NCBI GenBank assembly: GCA_963789565.1
Contig: CAWBKX010000002.1
Location: 2,108,001-2,172,000, forward strand
DNA length: 64,000 bases
DNA from: CALAGB01 sp963789565
GTDB taxonomy: Bacteria > Chloroflexota > Chloroflexia > Thermomicrobiales > Thermomicrobiaceae
Direction: 5' to 3'
Made by a program: the position numbers and the translations under genes. Numbering within the stretch: position 1 is the stretch's first letter; every line of letters begins with the position of its first letter. This document shows positions 32,111-40,591 of the stretch, one piece after another. The notes under the pieces were generated by a model. That model did not search any database, was not told where the DNA came from, and saw nothing but the letters and a program-made list of their open reading frames with translations.

Positions 32111-34528
32111 CTAGCTTAGTTCCCGCACGGGTTTGAGCGGACCGGGTCCGGTTGTGGGGTCCGAATACCGTCCTTCAGGCTCGAGCCCAGCGATCTCATC
32201 GAGCCACTCTCGCACAAGGGGCACGATACTTGGCTCGAAGAGCGGATCGAGCGCCGCAAGTGCCTCCCGAGCACGATCCCTGGCAAGCTCCCGATGACCG
32301 GTGGCTAACAGGATTGCGGCGTGCGCTCGCAACTTAGCGGCCCTCGAAGGAGGCACGATTTCAGGGAAACACAGCCATTCGAGAGCCTTGACTGGATTCT
32401 GGCGATAGTACGCCTCAAAAAAGGCTGCTTCCGAACGAATCAGCCTTCCGCGAACTGTGCGATCACCTTCCGCAAGTTTGAGTGCTTCGTCAAGGTATTT
32501 TCCTGCTTGTTCGATATTCCCTCGATCTATCTCATGGAAATAAGCAAAGCGATGTGCATCGATCTGTTCAAGGAAGGGAGCGACATCGGCGGTCGCTTGC
32601 GCCACCCATCTAGGATTCCAATCTCGTGGTCGATCCCCGGTCTCACAAACGCAGAACAATCCATCGACTGCGGCCCAAGCAGTCGATCCTTCCTCGTCGA
32701 GGAGAATCTTCAATGGACTTAGATCGAACGCATAGCCGAATACGATGGACGCAAGAAAAAGGACCAGTATCAAGAGAATCAGGAGCAACTTTACCGTGAA
32801 CCAACCTGTCGTGTGCGGAACACCAATATTGAGGATCAGCATAGTAATCCACAAGAAGATCAGCGTGAAGGCAGCAACGACGGGGCCGACGATCCCGCCG
32901 ATTAGCCGTATCAGGCTCTGGGTCCGGAGATTGTCGACAGGCGGAGGAACGCTGATCTCACGCCCAAACCAACGCCACCACTGACGGTTGAATCGGATAT
33001 TCCATCGTGGACGGAACTGAAGGACGAGAGGACCAGCATAGAAGGAATGAATTCGGTATCCGGCTATGCGACCGAACACACTGCGACCGACCTGTCGCAT
33101 CGTATGGCAAATCATCATAAACATGACTGTTATGGGGAGGGCAGCGAGATCGAGGAGTCTCGGATATCTCAGAGCGGCCGCGAACAGCCCAACGGCGATA
33201 GCCAAGAAAACGATCGTTAAGTGCGTTGGATTGGACGCGATGGGAGCAGGAGGATCGAGTTGAGTGAACCAATCGTCGGCTGGACCGAAAGTCAATTGTG
33301 ACTCCGTTGGCCCGACGGTTGGTAGACAATCGGGCTGCGTCTGGATTAGCTGTTCGTCAGTCACCTTCTGGATGCTTTCAAGCCATTCAAGAGCAGCTTG
33401 ATTCCACCCTGAACACAACCCGGTCTCACCTTCGATCACAGTCTGAGCCTCGGTTGCTGCTTGGCGTGCCATGTCCCATTGTCTCTCGCCGAGCAGCACA
33501 CCTGGTTCCGCACGTAGGAGAACTTCCTTGCCGGCACCAGCTTCCGCGAGCTCGGTCAACCACTCTCGGGGGCTCTGTTTCACGGTGACACGATAGACGG
33601 CTGCAAACGAGATTGCGTCGGCAACAAGTGCGCTCAGGTCATGATCCTGTAGGAACAAAGCTGAGCGAACACGACTGTCTTGATTGTCCAGCGAGTTGAA
33701 AGCAGCCTCGACGTGTACCCCGGCCGTCGCGAGGTCACCTTTATCGCGCTCATGGAGGAAGGCGATGAGATGTGGCGTCGCCGCACGGTAAGTTCCCGAT
33801 GAGCGATTCAATGTCCGATGAATGAGTTCACTGCTCCATTCTCGTGGACGCTGTGCACCAGCCATCTCGCCAGCGAGTTGATAGGCCGAGACATAGATAC
33901 TGCCGACTGGCGTTTGCTTGGCAATTTCGGCTAGGAATTGAACATCATGAAAGATGATATGGTAGAGCAACATGATGACTGAGACAGTAGCGGAGGCATA
34001 GAGGACTTGGCGGGGTGCGACCGGCAGGCTTGAGACACCGAACCCCATAACAAGAGATCCGAAGATTAGACTCGGAATCAAGACAAGCGGCAGGATTCGG
34101 CCAATAAGCGAAATCATAATGCCGCGTCTCAAGTTCGCGGAAATTCTTGGCGTCAACTGTACAGATCCGAAAAGCGGGTACCACGTCCACCGTATCTTGA
34201 TAGAAACGCCAGGGTGACGTCGCTCGATCAGAATCGGGCCGGCCGAATATCTATCGAAATGAAAGCCGACCGCCAAACCAGCTACGAAATCTCCAAGAAG
34301 GACTGAATTTGCAACGAGAATCACTCCCACAAACGCCTCGAGTGCGAAGAGCGTAATGCCTGTCAGAAACGAGTGTGGCCCAGTGAGAAGAATGCTGAGA
34401 CCCGGCACGAGGGCAAGAATTACGCTCGTGCCGAGTGGGCTTCGAGCGTAGTTTTGGATCGTGAGCTGCTTGGGCGAAATTCGCCCAGGAGGATTCGTCG
34501 TCGAGAGCGGCGATTCAGAATTGACCAT
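32111..34528 (-). CDS. Tandemly duplicated, degenerate M50-like membrane protein
   Basis: 805 residues in two similar halves. Each has hydrophobic helices, then a segment resembling the M50 metalloprotease helix but without HExxH (DFVAGLAVGFHFDRYSAGP, 80-98; GRSVFGRIAGYRIHSFYAGP, 481-500), more helices, and a cytosolic helical module (RPREW, IAFLHERDKGDLATAG; RPRDW, FAYFHEIDRGNIEQAG). The zinc ligands are missing in both halves, so proteolysis is unlikely. The helical modules look TPR-like. Base composition is clearly less GC-rich than the neighbours, suggesting transfer. ATG 34528 follows GGGGGA. Function unknown. Confidence 0.7.
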   Translation of the reverse strand: MVNSESPLSTTNPPGRISPKQLTIQNYARSPLGTSVILALVPGLSILLTGPHSFLTGITLFALEAFVGVILVANSVLLGDFVAGLAVGFHFDRYSAGPILIERRHPGVSIKIRWTWYPLFGSVQLTPRISANLRRGIMISLIGRILPLVLIPSLIFGSLVMGFGVSSLPVAPRQVLYASATVSVIMLLYHIIFHDVQFLAEIAKQTPVGSIYVSAYQLAGEMAGAQRPREWSSELIHRTLNRSSGTYRAATPHLIAFLHERDKGDLATAGVHVEAAFNSLDNQDSRVRSALFLQDHDLSALVADAISFAAVYRVTVKQSPREWLTELAEAGAGKEVLLRAEPGVLLGERQWDMARQAATEAQTVIEGETGLCSGWNQAALEWLESIQKVTDEQLIQTQPDCLPTVGPTESQLTFGPADDWFTQLDPPAPIASNPTHLTIVFLAIAVGLFAAALRYPRLLDLAALPITVMFMMICHTMRQVGRSVFGRIAGYRIHSFYAGPLVLQFRPRWNIRFNRQWWRWFGREISVPPPVDNLRTQSLIRLIGGIVGPVVAAFTLIFLWITMLILNIGVPHTTGWFTVKLLLILLILVLFLASIVFGYAFDLSPLKILLDEEGSTAWAAVDGLFCVCETGDRPRDWNPRWVAQATADVAPFLEQIDAHRFAYFHEIDRGNIEQAGKYLDEALKLAEGDRTVRGRLIRSEAAFFEAYYRQNPVKALEWLCFPEIVPPSRAAKLRAHAAILLATGHRELARDRAREALAALDPLFEPSIVPLVREWLDEIAGLEPEGRYSDPTTGPGPLKPVRELS

Positions 34529-34841
34529 AGTTCCCCCAGGAAAACGTCATCATGTTCTTTCAGCGAGTCGCACCAGAATGTTAGAGATTCATAGTTCGTA
34601 CCCATATGGGTAATATGTCCTATGAACTTGATCTTCTCTACATCGTCCCATACACACAACCTACGAGAAGCACAGCCGTATCGGCGTCGTGTTGACAGCC
34701 CTCTCCTCCAACCGCAGAATCACCATCACGTATCTCACAACACTGGACGTCGATTTGTTTCCTTGTAGGCCGGTCACCGCTGACGGGCGATCCGCGTCGT
34801 CCTGTGGTTCCCGATGACGGGTCGAGTGAATCGAGGAAGCC
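34529..34841. other. Intergenic region between the M50-like gene and a divergent membrane protein gene
   Basis: 313 bases, AT-rich on the left. A minus-strand frame (34659 down into the M50-like gene) is open but overlaps it and looks spurious. The right part carries the promoter at 34692-34720. Confidence 0.4.
34692..34720 (+). promoter_or_regulatory. Sigma-70-type promoter of the membrane protein/hydrolase operon
   Basis: TTGACA (34692-34697), a perfect -35, is 17 bp from CAGAAT (34715-34720, 4 of 6 matches). It lies 121 bp before the ATG at 34842. Confidence 0.55.
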
Positions 34842-35723
34842 ATGTCGTCTCAACCTCCGACTCTGGTGAAACCTCTCATGCCACTGACCCGTGCAGTCTT
34901 CGGCATCTCGGTTTTGCTGGCCGGAATAGCGGGCGCGCAGCTCTACGTCCTGGCGACGCACACCGATCGCTATTTCGCCTGGACCATCGGTAACCCCCTC
35001 TCGGCGGCCTTCATCGGCACGGGGTTCTGGGCGGGAACGCTTCTGCTCCTCTTTGCCATTCGTGAAGAGGCGTGGGCGAACGTGCGTGTGGCGGTGGCCG
35101 CAGTGCTGACCTTCGTGCCACTCATGGTCCTGGCCACGTTGATGCACTTGAATGCCTTCCACTTCCACAGCCATTTGTTGGGCGCACGCATTGCCGCTTG
35201 GGCCTGGTTGACCGTCTACGTCGTCGTCCCCTTCATCCTGGCGGCAACGCTCCTGCTCCAGCTGCGTACACCCGGCGGAGACCCGTCCAACGGCATGCCG
35301 GTGCCGATCTGGGTGCGGGCCTTCCTCGGCCTGAACGGCGTCATCTCCTTGGCCGTCGGTCTGTGTCTGACGCTGATTCCGCATCGCGTTTTCGCTCACT
35401 GGCCCTGGGGTCTGACCGAGTTCACCGCGCAGGCCACCGGAGCTGGATTTTTGACCATCGGTATTACCTCCCTCTGGTTCGTTCGTGAGAACGGCTGGGC
35501 GCGCGGTCGGGACGGGACGGTGCCATTTTTGCTGATCGGGGTGTTGCAGCTTCTGGCGCTGCTGCGCTTTCATGGAAGTGTGGAGTGGGGTCGTGTGGGA
35601 GCCTGGCTCTATCTCCTCTACATCGTGGGGATCCTGATCGGCGGCAGCTACAGCACGTTGATGGTCTGGCGAATAGGGCCAGAGAACGCGCCGCCGATCA
35701 CCGCCGTCCCGCGCGAGACGTGA
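34842..35723 (+). CDS. Hypothetical membrane protein with about eight helices
   Basis: 293 residues, not recognised as a family. Hydrophobic segments are spread evenly (RAVFGISVLLAGIAGAQLYV, FWAGTLLLLFAI, VAVAAVLTFVPLMVLATLM, WLTVYVVVPFILAATLLL, ISLAVGLCLTLIP, and three more), with a His-rich loop LNAFHFHSHLLGARI after helix 3. Its stop is 14 bp before the hydrolase start, so the two form an operon behind the promoter at 34692. Confidence 0.75.
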   Translation: MSSQPPTLVKPLMPLTRAVFGISVLLAGIAGAQLYVLATHTDRYFAWTIGNPLSAAFIGTGFWAGTLLLLFAIREEAWANVRVAVAAVLTFVPLMVLATLMHLNAFHFHSHLLGARIAAWAWLTVYVVVPFILAATLLLQLRTPGGDPSNGMPVPIWVRAFLGLNGVISLAVGLCLTLIPHRVFAHWPWGLTEFTAQATGAGFLTIGITSLWFVRENGWARGRDGTVPFLLIGVLQLLALLRFHGSVEWGRVGAWLYLLYIVGILIGGSYSTLMVWRIGPENAPPITAVPRET

Positions 35724-35737
35724 TTCTCGGAGGCCCA

Positions 35738-36583
35738 ATGAGCCAGATCGAGCATCATGATGGCACGTTCACCGCACCTGACGGCCTCGAGCTGTATTAC
35801 CAGACCTGGGTTGAGCCCGAAATCCCCATGCGCGGTGAAGTGGCCATCGTTCACGGCCTTGGCGAGCATAGCGGCGAATACGAGCACGTGATCGAGCGAC
35901 TCGCCCCGGCTGGGTTCGCCGTCTACGGCTTCGACCTGCGTGGACACGGCCGTTCACCCGGGAAGCGGGCCTTCATCCGCACCTGGGACGACTACCGGCA
36001 AGACGTGCGTGTTTTCTTGAACCTCATTGCCGGGAACAAGACAGGCCAGCCATGCTTCCTGCTGGGGCACAGTCTGGGCGGTATCATCATCCTCGATTAC
36101 GCCCTACGCTATCCCGAAGGGCTTGCAGGCGTCGTCGCGATCTCTCCGGCCATCGGCGAGCTCGGCTTCTCGCCTGCTCTGCGTGCCTTAGCTCGCGTGA
36201 TTTCGCGCGTCTGGCCGTCCTTCTCGCTCGGCACAGGGCTCGACGCAAGCGCCATCTCACGCGATCCGGAGGTGATCGCGGCGTATCGCTCCGATCCGCT
36301 GGTGCACGATCGAGGTACCGCGCGGCTGGGGGTCCAGAGCGAGCGGACCGTCGACTTCATCCACTCCCACGCTGCCGATTTGTGCGTACCGCTGCTGATC
36401 CAGCATGGGGATGCAGACCGGATCACTAAGCCGGACGGTAGCCGTCGCTTCATCGCCAACGTCACTGAAGCCGACAAGACCCTGATCGAATACCCCGGTG
36501 CCTATCACCAGGTGCACAACGACCTGGGCCACGAAACCGCCACGGCCGACCTGCTCGCCTGGCTGGAACGACACCTCGATTGA
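35738..36583 (+). CDS. Alpha/beta hydrolase, monoacylglycerol-lipase-like
   Basis: 281 residues from ATG 35738 (GGAGG upstream). Hydrolase_4 family: oxyanion-hole region IVHGLGEHSGEY, FDLRGHGRSPG, nucleophile elbow LLGHSLGG (Ser), then HGDADRITKPDGS (Asp) and the catalytic His in YPGAYHQVHND. Members cleave monoacylglycerols or other short lipid esters. No signal peptide. It is probably cotranscribed with the membrane protein upstream. Confidence 0.9.
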   Translation: MSQIEHHDGTFTAPDGLELYYQTWVEPEIPMRGEVAIVHGLGEHSGEYEHVIERLAPAGFAVYGFDLRGHGRSPGKRAFIRTWDDYRQDVRVFLNLIAGNKTGQPCFLLGHSLGGIIILDYALRYPEGLAGVVAISPAIGELGFSPALRALARVISRVWPSFSLGTGLDASAISRDPEVIAAYRSDPLVHDRGTARLGVQSERTVDFIHSHAADLCVPLLIQHGDADRITKPDGSRRFIANVTEADKTLIEYPGAYHQVHNDLGHETATADLLAWLERHLD

Positions 36584-36657
36584 TTCATCCAGCCGAACCC
36601 ATGCACGACGCCGCCCGGCCGGTTCCCCGCCGGGCGCTCCGTGGCGATGCCATTGGC

Positions 36658-36954
36658 TCAGCGTTTGTGCTCGTAGATCTCGTAAAGACGTGAGTCGATC
36701 GAGCCCTCGACGTATTCGCCAAACGCCTGCTGGAACTGCGGCGTCAAGATCTCGTCCGCCTGCTGAGCGGTCTCGAGCGACTCCCAGACGCTGATGGCGC
36801 CATAGACGTTGTTCGGCTCGTCGACGAAGTAGGTCACGCTCTCGAATCCGGGCAGCTGCGCCACCATCGGCGCGCCCTGATCCGCGATCTGCTCGGCGAC
36901 CGCGCGGTGACCCGGCTTCATCGTGAGCAACCCGATGGTGAGATAACGTGGCAT
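36658..36954 (-). CDS. ABM-superfamily (antibiotic biosynthesis monooxygenase-like) protein
   Basis: 98 residues, one dimeric alpha+beta barrel domain: a first strand TIGLLTMKPGHR, helix AEQIADQGAPMVAQLPGFESV, strand YFVDEPNNVYGAISVWES, then two helices. Related small proteins are cofactorless monooxygenases, haem-degrading enzymes or stress proteins; the active-site residues are not diagnostic. AGGGGTGG precedes ATG 36954. It stands alone. Confidence 0.75.
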   Translation of the reverse strand: MPRYLTIGLLTMKPGHRAVAEQIADQGAPMVAQLPGFESVTYFVDEPNNVYGAISVWESLETAQQADEILTPQFQQAFGEYVEGSIDSRLYEIYEHKR

Positions 36955-37393
36955 GTCGCCACCCCTTTCTTGAGTTTGGAATCAAGGTATCGGTCTCAGC
37001 GCTTCAACCGTTCGTTCAACGCGGTCGCCGCGCGTTACTCCGTCCCCAATTCGCACCATGCATCCGATTGAACGAGCATAGGGCTGCCGGTTGTTCACCC
37101 AAAAGTTCATTTCCTGCTCAGTTCTCGTTCAGTGCAGGGAGACGTCTTCAGGCAAGACGCCAGGGTCAAGGAGCTTCATAGTCTGTGCCGGTTGAAATCC
37201 TTTTGTCACACCCTTGACACACCAGAGCACGGATGTCGGCACGATTGTCACGGAGCCGATGCTAGTCTCACGGTAGGCCGTGTGGACGATGCATTTCCGC
37301 CCATGCCGACTTGCCCCATTCCATGTGGGTGGGGCGGCACCAGGAACGCGACCGGTCCTCCGGCCGCCACAGCTCCGTCGAAAGGAGCATCGG
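36955..37393. other. Intergenic region upstream of the sulfur module
   Basis: 439 bases without a convincing gene. A consensus -35 (TTGACA, 37214-37219) has no good -10 at 16-18 bp. A small hairpin, CGTCTT (37143-37148) and AAGACG (37154-37159), is present. The long 5' leader suggests the DsrE promoter is regulated, but no operator is identified. Confidence 0.4.
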
Positions 37394-37852
37394 ATGGCAC
37401 TTCCAGTTGCTGAGAAATTTGGCAGTGAGACCGAATCCAAGGAGACGACCAGCAAGTTCTCGATCGTCATGTTCAGTGGCACAGCCGACAAATTCATCCC
37501 GCTCGGCGTCATGAGCCAGGCCGCGGCAGCCATGGGCATGGACGTCAACATCTTCATCACGGGTTTCGCCCTCCCGGCCTTCACCAAGAACCCGCCCGCT
37601 GAGCTTCCCTTCCCGACCGAGTTCGCCGCTATGGCCCCCATGCTGATGCAGGGGATGCTGGCGCACAACGTCGCCCCCTGGGACGTCATGCTGCGCCAGG
37701 CCAAAGAGCTCGGCGCCAAGATCTATGCCTGCTCGATGATGAGCGAGGTCATGGGTCTCAAGCGTGAAGATTTCAACGATTTGATTGACGACGTCGTCGG
37801 TGCGGCCAGCTTCGTCCAGATGGCAGAGCACGGCGAGACCTTCTTCATCTAG
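37394..37852 (+). CDS. DsrE/DsrF-like (DsrE2-type) sulfur-carrier family protein
   Basis: 152 residues from ATG 37394 (AAAGGAG upstream). The DsrE fold is seen as FSIVMFSGTADKFIPLGVMSQAA, MGMDVNIFITGFALP, and a C-terminal AKELGAKIYACSMMSEVMGL with a Cys in the position of the persulfide-carrying residue of DsrE2 proteins. Such proteins hand sulfur to or from TusA. First gene of a three-gene operon with TusA and an SQR-like flavoprotein. Confidence 0.85.
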   Translation: MALPVAEKFGSETESKETTSKFSIVMFSGTADKFIPLGVMSQAAAAMGMDVNIFITGFALPAFTKNPPAELPFPTEFAAMAPMLMQGMLAHNVAPWDVMLRQAKELGAKIYACSMMSEVMGLKREDFNDLIDDVVGAASFVQMAEHGETFFI

Positions 37853-37884
37853 GTGCGACGTCTACACACCAAGGAGGTGGATCG

Positions 37885-38130
37885 ATGAATGAAATGACGA
37901 CACTGCACACGATGGTCGATTCGCGTGGTTCGGCCTGCCCTGGCCCGATCACGGACCTCGCCATGGCCTATCGTCGCTCGAAGGTTGGCGACGTGATCGA
38001 GCTCTGGGCGACCGATTCCGGCGTGAAGCCTGACGTTCAAGCCTGGGCCACCAAGACCGGCAACCGCATCGTGTCGATCGACGACGACCCTGACAAGATC
38101 GTCGTCGTGCTCGAGATTGTGAGGCGGTAA
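37885..38130 (+). CDS. TusA-family sulfur carrier
   Basis: 81 residues. The TusA motif with the active Cys reads DSRGSACPGPITDLAMAYR (C-P-x-P), followed by GDVIELWATDSGVKPDVQAWATKTG. TusA carries a persulfide between sulfurtransferases in tRNA thiolation, molybdenum-cofactor work or sulfur oxidation. AAGGAGG precedes the ATG. Its position between DsrE2 and an SQR-like enzyme suggests a role in oxidising or trafficking sulfane sulfur rather than in tRNA thiolation. Confidence 0.92.
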   Translation: MNEMTTLHTMVDSRGSACPGPITDLAMAYRRSKVGDVIELWATDSGVKPDVQAWATKTGNRIVSIDDDPDKIVVVLEIVRR

Positions 38131-38131
38131 C

Positions 38132-39340
38132 GTGGCGCGCAGAGTCCTGATCGTTGGTGGCGGGACCGGCGCTACCATGCTGGCCAACACACTCAACAAA
38201 CGTAAGTTCGAGGTGACTGTGCTGACCGCGTCGCTGGAGCACATGTTCCAGCCCGCGCTCCTCTATGTCGCCTTCAAGAACTCCAGGTTCAACACCGTGC
38301 GTGACGAGCGCTCGCTCCTCTCACGTCACGTCCGGATGGTGCATGACCGCGTGACGCACGTCGATTTGCGCAAGCAAGAAGTGACGACGACAAGCGGTGC
38401 GCAGTACGGCTACGACGATCTGGTCATCGGCACCGGCGTGCGCACCGATCCGGGGCAGATACCCGGATTGACGGAGATCAATGCGCAGTATGGCGACTAT
38501 CATTCGACACTCGCCTGGGCGCACAAGCTGTGGAGCAAACTGGAGCAATTCCAGGGCGGCACCATCGTTTTGGGTCAGGCTTCACCGATCTGCAAGTGCC
38601 CGCCCTCACCGGTCGAAGGGATCTTGCTGGTCGACGAGTTGCTGACCAAACGCGGGATTCGCGACAAGACAAAGCTCGTCTTCTTCTCGCCCTATCCGCG
38701 ACCGTATCCAGCGGCGCCGATGAACGAGATCGTCGAGCCGATCATGCGCGAGCGAGGCGTCGAGATCATGACCTTCTTCGATCTCGACCGCATCGACCCG
38801 CAGACCAAAACGCTCTATTCCATCGAAGGGGATGAGATCCAATACGATCTGCCGATCATCATCCCGCCGTTCATCGGGGCGGATATCAACTACGAACCGG
38901 CTGACGTGCTCGATCAGAGCCGGTTGTTGAAGACCGACAAGCTGACACTGCGAGTCATGGGCTTCGACAACGTCTACGCCATCGGCGACGGCACCAACCT
39001 GCCGACGTCGAAGTCCGGAGTCGGTGCTCATCTGGAAGCGAAAGTAGTGGCCAGCATGCTGGCCGGTAAGCCGGCGGCCTTCGGCGGGCGCACACACTGC
39101 CCTGTTGACCTGGCCCATGGCAAAGGGACGTTCGTTATCGGGTCGTACGACGCGCCCGTGGTGAAGCTGCAGCCAAGCCGTTTGAACCATCTGATGAAGA
39201 TGATGTTTGGGCGCATCTACTGGCTCAGCCTGCGGGGCCTACTCGAGCCGATGTTCGACGTCTATTTCAAGCTAACCGAGCCGAAACCGCCGAAGTCGAA
39301 GCAACGGCCGACGGCGAGCGGCGAGACCCTGCGACCGTGA
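38132..39340 (+). CDS. SQR/FCC-like FAD-dependent NAD(P)-fold oxidoreductase
   Basis: 402 residues from GTG 38132, two bases after the TusA stop. FAD-binding GGGTGA (9-14) and YAIGDGTNLPTSKSG (FAD second motif) frame the two-dinucleotide-binding-domain fold of sulfide:quinone oxidoreductases. Cys154 and Cys156 in SPICKCPPSP and Cys323 in THCPVD match the general places of the SQR redox cysteines. The basic/aromatic C-terminal region (NHLMKMMFGRIYWLSLRGL) may contact the membrane. Likely oxidises sulfide or protein persulfides delivered by the DsrE-TusA pair to quinone. Confidence 0.85.
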   Translation: MARRVLIVGGGTGATMLANTLNKRKFEVTVLTASLEHMFQPALLYVAFKNSRFNTVRDERSLLSRHVRMVHDRVTHVDLRKQEVTTTSGAQYGYDDLVIGTGVRTDPGQIPGLTEINAQYGDYHSTLAWAHKLWSKLEQFQGGTIVLGQASPICKCPPSPVEGILLVDELLTKRGIRDKTKLVFFSPYPRPYPAAPMNEIVEPIMRERGVEIMTFFDLDRIDPQTKTLYSIEGDEIQYDLPIIIPPFIGADINYEPADVLDQSRLLKTDKLTLRVMGFDNVYAIGDGTNLPTSKSGVGAHLEAKVVASMLAGKPAAFGGRTHCPVDLAHGKGTFVIGSYDAPVVKLQPSRLNHLMKMMFGRIYWLSLRGLLEPMFDVYFKLTEPKPPKSKQRPTASGETLRP

Positions 39341-39374
39341 GGGAGTGAAGACGCTTCCAGTGCCGCACCTTCAC

Positions 39375-39407
39375 ACGAGGGCCGTCATCGCGACGGCCCT
39401 CGTCGTT
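39375..39407 (+). terminator. Terminator of the sulfur operon, in the tail of the convergent gene
   Basis: ACGAGGGCCGTC (39375-39386) and GACGGCCCTCGT (39392-39403) form a perfect 12-bp stem around ATCGC, then CGTTTGC. It overlaps the last codons of the convergent methyltransferase and could serve both directions. Confidence 0.7.
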
Positions 39408-40461
39408 TGCTGGCGGCGGGCCGCGCCGTTCCACCACGCAACTCCGCCACGACGGTCACCTCGTTCCGGTTGTGATAGAGCTGGCGTGCGAAGCGCACGT
39501 CGTAGCTGCGACTGAGGAGCTCAAGGGCGTTCCGCACCATCTGCAATGGCTGATGCGGCGAAAGCTTGAGCGTCAAGACAGCTAACGCGTTTGGGTTGAG
39601 GCAGCGCGCGGCGTTCAGCATCACCCCACAGGAGCGGGTCGGCGTCATGCGCATGTCGTTCACGACCAGGTCGAAGCGTTGACTGGTCTCGCTCAAGAAC
39701 GCTCCGGCGGTGGTGCGTACGTGGTGGACGTTGGGGTCGGTGGCGATGCGCGGATCCAAGTCGGCCGGGTCGACCGCCCAGACGTCGAGTCCGCGCCGCC
39801 GCAGGATGCGTGTCCAACCGCCGGGACTGGCGCCCAGATCCAGCGCCGCACCGCTGGCGGGAAGGGACACGTGCGAGACCTGGAAGAGCTCTTCCAGCTT
39901 GAACTCGGAGCGCGAGACCTGTTCTCGCCGCTTGGCGAGGCTCAGCCGACCGCCGGGCCAATCGACCAGGGCATCTTCACGACTGTTGAGTCCCACGATG
40001 AGGAGCTCTGAAGTGACGAGAACCGAGAGGATCTGCTCCCGTTTGCCACGCGTGACGGAAAATCCCCTGCTGGCGAGATCCTCAGCGAGTTCACGCCACA
40101 GATCGTCGGTGCGTGGCCCGTCATGGGCGCCTTCCGCGCGCCAGACCTGCAGCGAAATCTCGTGGTCGGTGTCGTGGCCGCGCAGTGCGTCGATCATGGC
40201 GGCGGTCAGCAGGTCTGGATCGGTGTCGACGGTATCGAGCGGCAGCTCAGCCATCTGCCGCATCAAGTGCCGCACGAAGAAGATCGGACGCTCACGGCAG
40301 GCGCGTGCCACGTCGACAATGTCGAGCCCCTCGCAGTGCAGGCGACCGGTGTCGGTGCCAACGCGCTCGAGCTTGGCGTCCGGGAAGGCCTCATGCAGCT
40401 CCTGGATGGCTGCTGGCAGATAGTCCTCATCGGCGGAGAAAAGAATAGTGGACTCAGACAC
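39385..40461 (-). CDS. RlmM/FtsJ-like SAM-dependent RNA 2'-O-methyltransferase
   Basis: 358 residues. The C-terminal half is an RrmJ/FtsJ methyltransferase: SAM-binding LDLGASPGGWT (207-217) and the K-D-K-E tetrad Lys188 (SRSEFKLEE), Asp269 (VVNDM), Lys299 (TLKLS) and Glu334 (NEVTV). The N-terminal 160 residues resemble the THUMP-like part of RlmM, which methylates C2498 of 23S rRNA. The E. coli function is plausible by layout, but other RNA targets cannot be excluded. Start ATG 40461. Confidence 0.85.
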   Translation of the reverse strand: MSESTILFSADEDYLPAAIQELHEAFPDAKLERVGTDTGRLHCEGLDIVDVARACRERPIFFVRHLMRQMAELPLDTVDTDPDLLTAAMIDALRGHDTDHEISLQVWRAEGAHDGPRTDDLWRELAEDLASRGFSVTRGKREQILSVLVTSELLIVGLNSREDALVDWPGGRLSLAKRREQVSRSEFKLEELFQVSHVSLPASGAALDLGASPGGWTRILRRRGLDVWAVDPADLDPRIATDPNVHHVRTTAGAFLSETSQRFDLVVNDMRMTPTRSCGVMLNAARCLNPNALAVLTLKLSPHQPLQMVRNALELLSRSYDVRFARQLYHNRNEVTVVAELRGGTARPAASKRRGPSR

Positions 40462-40591
40462 GAGTATCTCTCAAGGCGTTATGATCCTCCTGGCTACCAG
40501 TCTACCAACGGACTGATACACGTTTTCACAGGGCAACATCGCCCGTACAGATCTCGATGCCAATCGAGGTCGTTAAGGTGAATCGAGCGAC

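Noticed and set aside
34420..34659. 79-codon minus-strand frame overlapping the M50-like start
   Set aside because: It overlaps the start of the larger gene by 109 bp, and its C-terminal part is a shadow of that gene.
34638..35738. Open frame of 366 codons on the minus strand
   Set aside because: Opposite the eight-helix membrane protein; Gln/Arg/His-rich composition of a shadow frame.
37129..37719. 196-codon minus-strand frame across the start of the DsrE gene
   Set aside because: Antisense to DsrE2, which has a strong ribosome-binding site and a family match.
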